13,957 nt of DNA from Chloroflexota bacterium (lineage in GTDB: Bacteria; Chloroflexota; Anaerolineae; Ardenticatenales; Ardenticatenaceae). Made by a program: the position numbers and the translations under genes. The notes below the pieces were generated by a model. It was given only the letters and a program-made list of their open reading frames with translations. It did not search any database and was not told the DNA's origin. Positions 1 through 7,133 of the stretch are shown here, in pieces. The stretch is from NCBI GenBank assembly GCA_003520455.1, contig DOUV01000676.1:1-13957 (forward strand). Direction: 5' to 3'. Position 1 is the stretch's first letter; each line of letters starts with the position of its first letter.

Positions 1-237
1 CGTTGGCACCGCATCCTGGACCGCTTGCCACATCCCGGCGGCATTATGGACACGGAAACCTTCGCCGGGAATCTGCTCCTTGTTCTCGGGAGCAACACCT
101 CGGTGAGCCTGGGCGGGCAAAATGCCACCGCCGCCCACATCAATATAGACTGCCGGCAGCACTCGATCTACCTGGACGGCGAGGCGGTAGTCACGCATGG
201 CCTTTTGTCCAACGACAGGGTGGTAGGCGGAACGTGA
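1..237 (+). CDS. C-terminal fragment of aminopeptidase T / NicX-like protein (5' end outside window)
   Basis: Frame 1 is open from the first base to a TGA at 235-237, giving the last 78 residues of a protein whose start lies upstream of the window. It aligns without gaps to the C-terminus of the complete protein at 4762-5796: by eye about 26 of 64 positions are identical, including RW, MD-E, GN, GQN, H-I and DG. It is therefore a paralogue of that gene, in the family that holds M29 aminopeptidases (AmpS/PepS/aminopeptidase T) and 2,5-dihydroxypyridine dioxygenase NicX. The H-x-D metal motif near the C-terminus of the paralogue reads H-I-N here, so one expected metal ligand is Asn. The next Asp is two residues further on (HINID) and might substitute. 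An isochorismatase-family gene follows after 38 bases. The internal ATG at 46 is not the start, because homology extends to the window edge. The family is well supported; activity is unknown. Confidence 0.75.
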   Translation, partial: RWHRILDRLPHPGGIMDTETFAGNLLLVLGSNTSVSLGGQNATAAHINIDCRQHSIYLDGEAVVTHGLLSNDRVVGGT

Positions 238-275
238 ATGAAAAATCGGCCCAGAAGGGCGGACAGGAGTGAGGA

Positions 276-950
276 ATGGACGGAGGGGCCGACGCTCATC
301 AGTCTCGGTTTTTAGGCTCGCCGCGGCATCAGCCTGGGTTGCACGACACGGCACTGCTCGTGACGGACATGCAATACCTGGATGCCCACCCTGACTATGG
401 CCTCTGCCGCCGCATGCGAGATGCCGGGGCGGATCTCAGCTATTACAACCACCGGCTCCAGTTGGCGACGGCCAATATCGCCCGCTTGCTGGCCGCCTTC
501 CGGGCACGACACATGGAGGTCATCTACTCGCGCATCGAGTCACTGACATCGGACGGGCGCGACCGTAGCCTGGCCCACAAGACAGCCGGTATCCACGCAC
601 CCCCCGGCTCTCGTGAGAGCATGATCCTGGAGGCGATCACTCCTGCCGATGGGGAGATCGTTCTTTCCAAAACGGCCTCGAGCGTCTTTGTAGGAACCAT
701 CATAGACTACGTGCTGCGCAACATTGGAATCAGTGTGCTGGTCGTGACCGGTGTGGTCACGAGCGGCTGCGTCGAGGCGGCCGTCCGGGACGCCTTCGAC
801 CGCAACTACAAGATCGTGCTGGTCGAGGATGCCTGCGCCGACCTGGTGCAGGCATTTCACGAAACGGCCATTGACGTCTTGCGCCTGGCGGCAATGGTCA
901 CGACGACTAAGGCGCTGATCGCGTCTTTGCCGGCGGCTGCCGCCGGTTGA
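276..950 (+). CDS. Isochorismatase-family cysteine hydrolase (amidohydrolase-like)
   Basis: A 224-residue protein of the isochorismatase-like hydrolase fold, which includes nicotinamidase, N-carbamoylsarcosine amidohydrolase and maleamate amidohydrolase (NicF). The catalytic triad is visible: Asp31 in LLVTDMQ at the end of the first strand, Lys132 in VLSKTASS, and nucleophile Cys165 in VTSGCVEAAVRDA. The Thr-Ser-Gly-Cys context resembles the carbamoylsarcosine/maleamate amidase branch more than true isochorismatases. Members typically hydrolyse a small amide to acid plus ammonia in the cytoplasm. Start: ATG 276 has AGGAG at 265-269, six bases upstream. It follows the NicX-like fragment by 38 bases and precedes the ABC lipoprotein gene by about 50, so it is probably in their operon. 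In nicotinate catabolism a NicX dioxygenase and a NicF amidase act in one pathway, which makes the neighbourhood suggestive. The exact substrate cannot be read from sequence. Confidence 0.88.
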   Translation: MDGGADAHQSRFLGSPRHQPGLHDTALLVTDMQYLDAHPDYGLCRRMRDAGADLSYYNHRLQLATANIARLLAAFRARHMEVIYSRIESLTSDGRDRSLAHKTAGIHAPPGSRESMILEAITPADGEIVLSKTASSVFVGTIIDYVLRNIGISVLVVTGVVTSGCVEAAVRDAFDRNYKIVLVEDACADLVQAFHETAIDVLRLAAMVTTTKALIASLPAAAAG

Positions 951-1001
951 GGTTCCCATGTCGTGGCCCCTTTCGTCCGAACGAGGAGGAGAAAGCGCAC
1001 T

Positions 1002-2759
1002 ATGAGACGGAGAGCATATCCTGTTCGACTGTTGGCGCTGCTCGTGCTGCTAGCGATACTGGCAGCCTGTGGCGGGCAAAGCCCGGCGCCGACGCAACTG
1101 CCAGCGCCAACCGAGGCCCCGGCCGCAGCAACGGAAGCACCGATAGCACCCACCGCGGCTCCTGAACCAACCGAGGCCCCGGCCGAGGCTGAGCCGACGG
1201 AAGCGCCCGGGCCAACCGAGGCCCCGGCCGCAGCAGGTGAGCCGCAGCAGGGCGGCACAGTTGTCGTCGCCCTTAACGCCGGCTGGGACGTCCTCGATCC
1301 GGCAGCGACGGCCTTTACCTTCGCGCGCCAGATCATGCAGTTCATCTACGATCCAATCCTACGCCAGCATCCCACGACGGGCGAGATCCTGCCCGGCCTC
1401 GCAGAGTCGTACGACGTCTCCGAGGACGACACCGTGATCACGCTGCATCTGCGCCAGGACGTTACATTCCACGACGGCACGCCCTTCAATGCTGAGGCAC
1501 TCAAGTTCTCGCTCGATCGCATCCAGGATCCGGAACTGAAATCACCGATGGCCGCGACGATCAGCGGACCGGTTGAGTCAATCGAGATCCAGGACGAGTA
1601 CACGTTAGTGATTACGCTGAAGGAGCCGTTCGCACCTTTCCTGAACTCGCTGACCCAGATCAGCCTGGCGCCGGTCTCGCCGACCGCGGTTGAGAAGTTC
1701 GGGGCTGACTTCGGTTCGAACCCGGTCGGTACCGGTCCCTTCATGTTCGAGTCCGAAACACCGAATGAAGAGGTTGTGCTGGTGCGCAACCCGGACTACA
1801 ACTGGGCGCCCGACTACTACGACCATCAGGGACCGCCCTACCTGGATAAATTGATCATCCGCAATGTGGAAGAGGACGCCACCCGCATGGCCCTCGGCGA
1901 GGCGGGTGAGGTCGATGTGATCTACAACCCGGTGGCGCGCGAGGTGGCCAACTTTGAGTCCGATCCCGGCTTCAACGTCTACTACGCGACCCGCCCCGGA
2001 GTGCCGCGCATCGTTGTCCTCAACACCGAGAAGGCCCCCTTCGACGATCCCAAGGTCCGGAAGGCGATTGCCTACGCTCTTGATAAGGAGCGGGTACTCC
2101 AGGACACCTTTGAGGGCATCGGCGCGGTCACTTACGGAATCCTGACGCCGAATATCTTCGGATACTGGGAGGGGGTCGAGGAGGCGGCCCCCAAGCACGA
2201 TCCCGAGCGTGCAAAAGAACTACTGGCCGAGGCTGGCTGGACGGATAGCAACGGCGACGGCATCCTGGATAAGGAGGGCCAGGATTTCAAAATCACCTAC
2301 GGCTCGATTCCGGGATTGCCCTTCGACATCACGGACCAGATCTGGCAATCCAATCTGAAGGATATAGGCATCGAGATGACGATTGAAGGCGAGGAACAAG
2401 CCGCCTACCTCCAGCACCTGCGCGAGGGCAAGTGGCATATGGCCGGGATGCTCTTCGTCGCCACCGACCCCGACGTACTGTACACGGTGGCCCACTCCAG
2501 CTCGATTGACAGCGCCTGGAACACCGCTCGCTACAAGAATCCGGAGCTGGACAGCCTGCTGGCAGAGGGTCGCAGGACGACCGATCCAGCCGACCGTGCG
2601 AAGATCTATGAGGAGGCCCAGAAGATCATTCTGGAAGACACGCCGTACATCCCGTACTACCTCATAAAGAATGCCTACATCGTGAACGCTCGCGTCCAGG
2701 GCTTCAAGACCGATATCCAGGCCTTTCTGGACTTCTACGACGCCTGGGTGACCGAATAA
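1002..2759 (+). CDS. Peptide/opine-type ABC transporter substrate-binding lipoprotein (SBP family 5)
   Basis: A 585-residue extracytoplasmic binding protein of the OppA/DppA class (bacterial extracellular solute-binding family 5). The N-terminus is a lipoprotein signal: RRR, a hydrophobic core, then the lipobox LAAC with lipidated Cys23. Residues 24-83 form a Pro/Thr/Glu/Ala linker with repeated PTEAP units, and the folded domain begins at GGTVVVAL (residue 84). Typical family features follow: LAESYDVSEDD, TFHDGTPFNAEALKFSLDRI, NPVGTGPFMFE, and AIAYALDKERV. A DSNGDGILD stretch (residues 415-423) resembles a calcium loop, which is common in this family. I chose ATG 1002 rather than ATG 963 because GAGGAGGAG (983-991) lies just upstream and because this start puts the charged n-region directly at the N-terminus. 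Two permease genes follow, so this is the capture component of an importer. Ligands in the family include oligopeptides, dipeptides, nickel, opines and sugars; the ligand here is unknown. Confidence 0.93.
   Translation: MRRRAYPVRLLALLVLLAILAACGGQSPAPTQLPAPTEAPAAATEAPIAPTAAPEPTEAPAEAEPTEAPGPTEAPAAAGEPQQGGTVVVALNAGWDVLDPAATAFTFARQIMQFIYDPILRQHPTTGEILPGLAESYDVSEDDTVITLHLRQDVTFHDGTPFNAEALKFSLDRIQDPELKSPMAATISGPVESIEIQDEYTLVITLKEPFAPFLNSLTQISLAPVSPTAVEKFGADFGSNPVGTGPFMFESETPNEEVVLVRNPDYNWAPDYYDHQGPPYLDKLIIRNVEEDATRMALGEAGEVDVIYNPVAREVANFESDPGFNVYYATRPGVPRIVVLNTEKAPFDDPKVRKAIAYALDKERVLQDTFEGIGAVTYGILTPNIFGYWEGVEEAAPKHDPERAKELLAEAGWTDSNGDGILDKEGQDFKITYGSIPGLPFDITDQIWQSNLKDIGIEMTIEGEEQAAYLQHLREGKWHMAGMLFVATDPDVLYTVAHSSSIDSAWNTARYKNPELDSLLAEGRRTTDPADRAKIYEEAQKIILEDTPYIPYYLIKNAYIVNARVQGFKTDIQAFLDFYDAWVTE
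1107..1235 (+). repeat. In-frame direct repeats encoding the PTEAP linker
   Basis: The 19-base unit CCAACCGAGGCCCCGGCCG occurs identically at 1107-1125, 1167-1185 and 1212-1230; the first and third copies stay identical for five more bases (CAGCA). Spacings of 60 and 45 bases are multiples of 15, the length of a PTEAP codon block, so the reading frame is kept. The repeats encode the flexible spacer between the lipidated Cys and the binding domain. Identity at DNA level, including third codon positions, suggests recent duplication or slippage rather than only amino-acid selection. Confidence 0.85.
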
Positions 2760-2776
2760 GACCGACTGGGGGTTCT

Positions 2777-2797
2777 GGGGAGGGCCTGGCCCTCCCC
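2777..2797 (+). repeat. 9-bp perfect hairpin between binding-protein and permease genes
   Basis: GGGGAGGGC (2777-2785) and GCCCTCCCC (2789-2797) are exact reverse complements separated by CTG, giving a very stable GC hairpin 17 bases after the lipoprotein stop. No T-tract follows, so it is not a standard intrinsic terminator. In importer operons such hairpins often protect the binding-protein mRNA or partly stop transcription, so that the binding protein is made in excess of the permeases; that role is inferred from position. Confidence 0.7.
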
Positions 2798-2839
2798 ATG
2801 CCCTTGCGGTTGAAGCCGACCGAAGCAAAGTAGCTCACA

Positions 2840-3763
2840 ATGTTTGCGTACATCATTCGCCGCCTGCTGCTCGCACTGGTCGTCCTGTTCGGCGTCTCAG
2901 TGCTCGTCTTTTCGATGTTGCACCTTGTTCCCGGCGATCCCGTCACAGTTATGCTGTCGGAGCATGCCAGCCAGCAGGATGCCGAGGCGCTACGCCGCGA
3001 ACTGGGGCTCGATCAACCGCTGCACGTCCAGTACGTCCGGTATATGAGTCGGGTGTTGCAGGGCGACCTGGGCCGCTCCATTCGCCTGCGGCGGCCGGTG
3101 ACGACTCTCATTCTCGATCGCTTCCCGAACACGCTGGTGCTGGCGGTGTCCAGCCTGGTGCTGGCCGCGCTGTTTGGCCTGACGCTTGGGACCCTGGCTG
3201 CGGTCTATCGCGAGACGCCCGTCGATTATCTGACGATGGTCGGCGCGCTGTTAGGCGTTTCGATCCCGAGCTTTTGGTTGGGGTTGATGCTCATCTTGTT
3301 CTTCGGCCTGCGTCTCGGTTGGCTACCCATTGCGGGGAATCGTGAGGGCCTGAAGAGCCTGGTATTGCCCTCTGTGACTCTCGCGGCGGTTTCAACTGCC
3401 ATCGTCGCTCGGCTGAGTCGGTCGAGCCTGCTGGAAGTCATGGGCGAGGATTACATCCGCACTGCCCGCGCGAAGGGGCTGCCGGAGCGCGCCGTGATCC
3501 TCCGCCACGCCCTGAAAAACAGCATCATTCCGGTCATTACCGTCCTGGGCCTGCAATTTGGCACCTTGCTCGGCGGCGCCATCATTGTGGAAAGCGTCTT
3601 CGTCTGGCCGGGCGTCGGCCGTCTGGCCATTGAGGCCATCATCGCGCGTGACTTCCCGCTGGTGCAAGGCATCACGCTCTTCGTAGCGGTGGGCTTCGTC
3701 CTGGTTAATCTGGTTGTGGACATTCTGTACGCCTACGTGGACCCGCGCATCCGCTACGGTTGA
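2840..3763 (+). CDS. ABC transporter permease, DppB/OppB type
   Basis: A 307-residue inner-membrane protein with the hallmarks of the first permease of peptide/nickel importers. It opens with MFAYIIRRLLLALVVLFGVSVLVFSML-type sequence forming the first membrane segment, then a periplasmic region with PGDPV and LGLDQPLHVQY, both characteristic of DppB/OppB. Several further hydrophobic segments follow. The cytoplasmic coupling loop that docks the ATPase is visible at about residues 203-223: EDYIRTARAKGLPERAVILRHA, with the conserved Gly213. The C-terminus YAYVDPRIRYG is also typical. The ATG at 2840 gives the usual family N-terminus, but no clear Shine-Dalgarno sequence precedes it; translation may depend on the upstream gene or on the hairpin at 2777-2797. 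It follows the binding-protein gene by 80 bases and precedes the partner permease. Confidence 0.93.
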   Translation: MFAYIIRRLLLALVVLFGVSVLVFSMLHLVPGDPVTVMLSEHASQQDAEALRRELGLDQPLHVQYVRYMSRVLQGDLGRSIRLRRPVTTLILDRFPNTLVLAVSSLVLAALFGLTLGTLAAVYRETPVDYLTMVGALLGVSIPSFWLGLMLILFFGLRLGWLPIAGNREGLKSLVLPSVTLAAVSTAIVARLSRSSLLEVMGEDYIRTARAKGLPERAVILRHALKNSIIPVITVLGLQFGTLLGGAIIVESVFVWPGVGRLAIEAIIARDFPLVQGITLFVAVGFVLVNLVVDILYAYVDPRIRYG

Positions 3764-3826
3764 TCGGTTTTCTAGGAATCAAGGGATTCGAGGCCAGCCG
3801 CGCAGCCGCCCCCCATCTGGAGCTTC

Positions 3827-4648
3827 ATGGTCCTACGCCAGCTACGCAAAGACAAAGCAGCGGTATTCGGCGCGCTCCTCTTGCTGATCATCGTGCTGGC
3901 GGCGCTGCTTGCGCCGGTCATCACGCCCTACGATCCGCTCGATACGGGAGGAGAACGCTTTCTGCCGCCGAGCCGCATGCATCCGATGGGCACCGACGAG
4001 CTGGGCCGCGACGTCTTCGCGCGCGTGCTCTATGGCGCGCGGATCTCGCTGCGGGTCGGCCTCTTCTCGGTCGGCATTGCCGCGGCAGTTGGCGTCCCGC
4101 TCGGACTCCTCTCCGGCTACTATGGCGAGCTGATCGACAACATCATCATGCGTGTCATGGACATCATGCTGTCCTTTCCCGGAATCCTGCTCGCCATTGT
4201 GGTCGTCGCGATTCTCGGGCCCGGGTTGGAAAACGCCATGATCGCGGTGGGGATCGCTGGGGTTCCCTCTTATGCTCGTCTCGTGCGGAGCTCGACCCTG
4301 GTGGAGAAGAGCAAGGACTATGTCGAGGCAGCGCGGCTCCTGGGGGTGCCGACCATCAGGATTCTCTTCCGCCATATTCTGCCGAACGTTCTCGCACCGG
4401 TAATCGTCCTCGCCACCCTCGGCGTCGCCAGCGCCATCCTGGCGGCGGCGGGCCTGAGCTTCATCGGGTTGGGCGCTCAACTGCCGACGCCCGAATGGGG
4501 CGCGATGCTCAGCCGCGGGCGCGAATACCTGAGGGCCGAGTGGTGGCTTGCTACCTTCCCTGGGCTCGCGATCGTGTTCACCGTGCTTGGCATCAACCTG
4601 CTCGGCGACGGATTGCGCGATGCCCTCGATCCGAGGCTGCGCGTCTAA
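3827..4648 (+). CDS. ABC transporter permease, DppC/OppC type
   Basis: A 273-residue inner-membrane permease, the usual partner of the DppB-type protein. Family marks in order: first membrane segment at about residues 11-29, PYDPLDTG, then MGTDELGRDVFARVLYGAR (the strongly conserved GTDxxGRDxxSR-type motif), several membrane segments, LSFPGILLAI, and the coupling loop EAARLLGVPTIRILFRHILPN beginning at Glu167. The C-terminus GDGLRDALDPRLR is canonical. The start is constrained: the frame has a TAG at 3773-3775 and no ATG, GTG or TTG before ATG 3827. Shine-Dalgarno support is poor (CTGGAG at 3815-3820, six bases upstream). The N-terminus is somewhat short for the family. The next gene is not an ATPase, so the ATP-hydrolysing subunits must be encoded elsewhere. 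Confidence 0.93.
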   Translation: MVLRQLRKDKAAVFGALLLLIIVLAALLAPVITPYDPLDTGGERFLPPSRMHPMGTDELGRDVFARVLYGARISLRVGLFSVGIAAAVGVPLGLLSGYYGELIDNIIMRVMDIMLSFPGILLAIVVVAILGPGLENAMIAVGIAGVPSYARLVRSSTLVEKSKDYVEAARLLGVPTIRILFRHILPNVLAPVIVLATLGVASAILAAAGLSFIGLGAQLPTPEWGAMLSRGREYLRAEWWLATFPGLAIVFTVLGINLLGDGLRDALDPRLRV

Positions 4649-4703
4649 CAAATGCGTCCCGGATCGAGCGCCTATGTTCGACATGGACACGCGACCCGGG
4701 AGA

Positions 4704-4736
4704 TTGGAACGGGAATAGTATAGTGAGTAGATTCCC
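4704..4736 (+). promoter_or_regulatory. Candidate promoter overlapped by inverted repeat GGGAAT-N14-ATTCCC
   Basis: The 113-base gap after the permease contains TTGGAA (4704-4709), 18 bases, then TAGATT (4728-4733); each hexamer matches the sigma-70 consensus at four of six positions. Another -10-like hexamer, TATAGT, lies at 4719-4724. GGGAAT (4711-4716) and ATTCCC (4731-4736) form an inverted repeat that covers the spacer and -10, the usual place for a repressor operator. A transcript from here would have a leader of about 20 bases before ATG 4762. The stretch is AT-richer than its surroundings. The inverted repeat is seen; promoter function is inferred. Confidence 0.4.
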
Positions 4737-4761
4737 ATAGAACGGAGCGAGGCCAAGACGA

Positions 4762-5796
4762 ATGAGGCAATTCCCAGTAGCATACGGCGCAGCGACCGAG
4801 CTCGTGCCACGATTCCGCCAGGTGTTGGAGCTCTGCAAGCTGCGTCCCGGCGAGATACTGCTCCTGCACACCGACACCACCTTCAATCCGCACTACCCGG
4901 CGGCCTGTCTGGCCGCAGGGCTGGAACTGGGCGCCAAGGTCTATCAGATCATGGTCCCGGCACGATATAAAGAGATCGAGGAGGAGCCAACCATCATGCG
5001 CGCCTGGCAGGAGGCCGACATGGTGATTGACCTCGTCACGGCCAGCGCGCATCTGTTTTCGGTGCTCAATATCGAGGCCCTCAAGGCCGGGACGCGCGTT
5101 CTGCGCATCGCCGAGCCGGTGGACGCGCTCGAGCGTTTGATGCCGGATCACGAAGTCCGGGCACGTAGCGAGACAGGCGCGTGGCTGCTCTCCGAGGGCA
5201 GCGAGTTGCGGATTACCTCACCGGCAGGGACCGACCTCACGATGGACATCCGCGGGCGGCGGGGCGTCGCGCAATTCGGGATCGCGGACGAGCCGGGGCG
5301 CTGGGACCACTGGCCTTCCGGGCTTTCCCTGGTCGCACCGGTCGAAGGCAGCGTTCGCGGCAGGTTCATTCCAACTATAGGGGACGTGATCTTCGTCTTG
5401 GGACGCTACCTGGCCGAGCCCATGCGGTGCGAAGTACGGGACGGACGCGTGACAAGCATCGAGGGGGGCGTAGACGCCTTCCTGCTGCGCGAGTGGCTCG
5501 CCGCCCAACATGATGAGCGCGCCTATATCGTCGGCGTCATCGCCTGGGGCACGGACCACCGCGCGCGGTGGGATCGAGTGGCCTGGCATCTGCAGGAGCC
5601 GGCCGGTGTGATGGATTCCGAGTCGTATTACGGCAACGTGAGAATCGGCCTTGGCAACAATGCCTCGGCCATGCTCCGGGGGCAGAATCGCTGCCAGCCT
5701 CATATAGACATTCAGTTGCGTGGCTGCGACGTCTGGGTTGACGGCCAGCAAGTGCTTCGCAACGGCGAGTTTACCGACCCGACTTGGCGCCACTGA
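4762..5796 (+). CDS. Aminopeptidase T (M29) / 2,5-dihydroxypyridine dioxygenase (NicX)-like protein
   Basis: A 344-residue protein of the COG2309-type superfamily, which contains M29 aminopeptidases and the non-haem iron enzyme NicX. The C-terminal core shows GNVRIGLGNNA, RGQN and PHIDIQ, the H-x-D metal motif being His314-Asp316. A further candidate ligand is His266 in WGTDHRARW. From memory, NicX of Pseudomonas uses His265, His318 and Asp320, so position and spacing fit a similar 2-His-1-carboxylate iron site; the length also fits NicX (about 350) better than M29 peptidases (about 410). The N-terminal half (LRPGEILLLHTDTTFNPHYPAA) matches the family's first domain. The reaction may be ring cleavage of a hydroxypyridine-like compound or peptide hydrolysis; sequence alone cannot decide. 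ATG 4762 has GAGG at 4749-4752, nine bases upstream. The fragment at 1-237 is its paralogue. Confidence 0.8.
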   Translation: MRQFPVAYGAATELVPRFRQVLELCKLRPGEILLLHTDTTFNPHYPAACLAAGLELGAKVYQIMVPARYKEIEEEPTIMRAWQEADMVIDLVTASAHLFSVLNIEALKAGTRVLRIAEPVDALERLMPDHEVRARSETGAWLLSEGSELRITSPAGTDLTMDIRGRRGVAQFGIADEPGRWDHWPSGLSLVAPVEGSVRGRFIPTIGDVIFVLGRYLAEPMRCEVRDGRVTSIEGGVDAFLLREWLAAQHDERAYIVGVIAWGTDHRARWDRVAWHLQEPAGVMDSESYYGNVRIGLGNNASAMLRGQNRCQPHIDIQLRGCDVWVDGQQVLRNGEFTDPTWRH

Positions 5797-5808
5797 TTGT
5801 AGCCCTGC

Positions 5809-5842
5809 GGCTGGCGGACGTGCTGTCGCGCGGCCGCCAGCC
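5809..5842 (+). repeat. 9-bp inverted repeat after the NicX-like gene
   Basis: GGCTGGCGG (5809-5817) and CCGCCAGCC (5834-5842) are exact reverse complements separated by 16 bases, starting 13 bases after the stop at 5796. No T-run follows. It could be a weak or Rho-assisted terminator or an mRNA-stability stem in the 100-base gap before the M24 gene. The remainder of that gap (5843-5896) shows only the M24 gene's ribosome binding site. Confidence 0.55.
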
Positions 5843-5896
5843 ACACACCGATACCCTGGCGCCACCCTTTTCAACAGACTGGGAGGAAGGACACTC

Positions 5897-7096
5897 ATGC
5901 GTAATCCGGAATTTGCTCCATTCCCGACCGACGAGTTCGTCGCGCGGTACAAGAAGGCACAGCGCCTGATGGAGGAGCAGGGTATTGACGCCCTGTTGCT
6001 GACGAGCAAGGAGAACGTCATCTACTTCTCGGGGCTTCAGACGATCGGATGGGACTCCAAGCACCGTCCGCTGGGCGTGATTATCCCGCGCGCCGAGGGC
6101 CGGGAGCCGATCATGGTGCTCGCAGAGACGCTCTTCTACGTCGCGCGTGAGACTTCATGGATCGAGGAGTTGCGGCCGTGGGGCGGGTGGCGTTACCCCA
6201 GTGCACCCTCGGACCCGGTGATCGGCATCCAGCAGGCCATTGCCGAACTGGAGCTGACCAAGGGCACGATCGGTATGGAGCTTGGCTACGGCCAGCGGCT
6301 CGGCATGTCCCAGAGTGACTACAGCATGTTGGTCGGTGGCCTGCCCGATGCTAACATCGTGGATATGGGCGACCTCCTCTGGCAGTTGCGCATGATCAAA
6401 TCGCCGCGCGAGATCGAAGTCATACGCAAGGTCTGTGCGGCGACGACGGCCGCCTTCGAAGCCGGGTTTGCTGCGATGCGGGCCGGAATGACCGAGAAGG
6501 AGCTGGCCGGCATCATGTTCGCCCGCATGGCCGAGGAGACCAACGACCGCCCCGGCTTCATGATGGTGCGCTCGGGTCCCCGCAAGTATGGCATGGTCAA
6601 CGTCCATCCCTTCAACAAACCGATGAACAAGGGTGAACTGGTCGTGGTGGACGCGGGCGCGACCTACAAGGATTACTGGGCCGACTTCATGCGCATGGCC
6701 AGCATCGGGGAACCGACCGCCGAGCAGCGCCGTTTCTTCGAGGCTGATCTCGAATCGCAGAAAGTGGGGGTAGCGGCAGTCAAGCCCGGAATTCCGACCC
6801 GCGAGATCTTCGACGCCTCCTACAACGTCCTGATGGAGACAGGCTTCGCTGAGCACGCCAGGCTGGAGCGCATCGGCCACGGCGTGGGTCTGGATGTCCA
6901 CGAGCCGCCTTCCATTGGGCGCGGCACGACCACTATCGTCCAGCCCGGCATGATCCTGACAGTCGAGCCCATCTTCTCGGACCAGCCGAACTACCAGATC
7001 GGCAACTTCGCACTGGAAGATGTCGTCCTTGTGACCGAGACCGGCCACGAAGTGCTCAGTCTCTTCCCGAAGGAGTTGCACGTCGTCCGGACATAG
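5897..7096 (+). CDS. M24-family metallopeptidase (Xaa-Pro peptidase / creatinase fold), copy 1
   Basis: A 399-residue two-domain 'pita-bread' enzyme. The N-terminal creatinase-like domain (about 1-165) includes QGIDALLLTSKENVIYFSG; the catalytic domain follows LRMIKSPREIEVIRK. All five metal ligands of M24 peptidases are present: Asp252 and Asp263 (11 apart, DAG...ADFMR), His328 (GHGVGLDVHEPP), Glu357 (LTVEPIF) and Glu374 (FALEDVV). Complete ligands argue for a metal-dependent peptidase, likely cleaving Xaa-Pro or a related imide bond in the cytoplasm, and against true creatinase, which lacks metal. The usual D-x-T-R reads D-F-M-R, a small departure. ATG 5897 is chosen because GGAGGAAGG (5882-5890) precedes it by six bases; the open frame continues upstream to ATG 5720, but that would overlap the preceding gene and add non-family sequence. 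Ectoine-hydrolase-like enzymes share the fold and remain an alternative. Confidence 0.9.
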   Translation: MRNPEFAPFPTDEFVARYKKAQRLMEEQGIDALLLTSKENVIYFSGLQTIGWDSKHRPLGVIIPRAEGREPIMVLAETLFYVARETSWIEELRPWGGWRYPSAPSDPVIGIQQAIAELELTKGTIGMELGYGQRLGMSQSDYSMLVGGLPDANIVDMGDLLWQLRMIKSPREIEVIRKVCAATTAAFEAGFAAMRAGMTEKELAGIMFARMAEETNDRPGFMMVRSGPRKYGMVNVHPFNKPMNKGELVVVDAGATYKDYWADFMRMASIGEPTAEQRRFFEADLESQKVGVAAVKPGIPTREIFDASYNVLMETGFAEHARLERIGHGVGLDVHEPPSIGRGTTTIVQPGMILTVEPIFSDQPNYQIGNFALEDVVLVTETGHEVLSLFPKELHVVRT

Positions 7097-7133
7097 TGGG
7101 GAGAAGGGATCGCTTCACTTTCAGGAGATGCAC

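Noticed and set aside
963..1001. Earlier ATG for the binding lipoprotein
   Set aside because: It would add 13 residues before the signal peptide and place the GAGGAGGAG ribosome binding site inside the gene.
3760..4740. Plus-strand 326-codon frame overlapping the DppC-type permease
   Set aside because: Arg/Ala/Gly-rich low-complexity translation without family motifs; the other frame encodes a canonical permease.
3842..4810. Long minus-strand open frame of 322 codons over the second permease
   Set aside because: It is antisense to a clear DppC-type gene; its translation is rich in Arg, His, Asp and Glu without recognisable motifs, typical of shadow frames in GC-rich DNA.
276..7096. Creatine degradation pathway (N-carbamoylsarcosine amidase plus creatinase)
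   Set aside because: The M24 enzyme keeps all five metal ligands, unlike creatinase, and no creatininase or sarcosine oxidase gene is present; the family resemblance alone is not enough.
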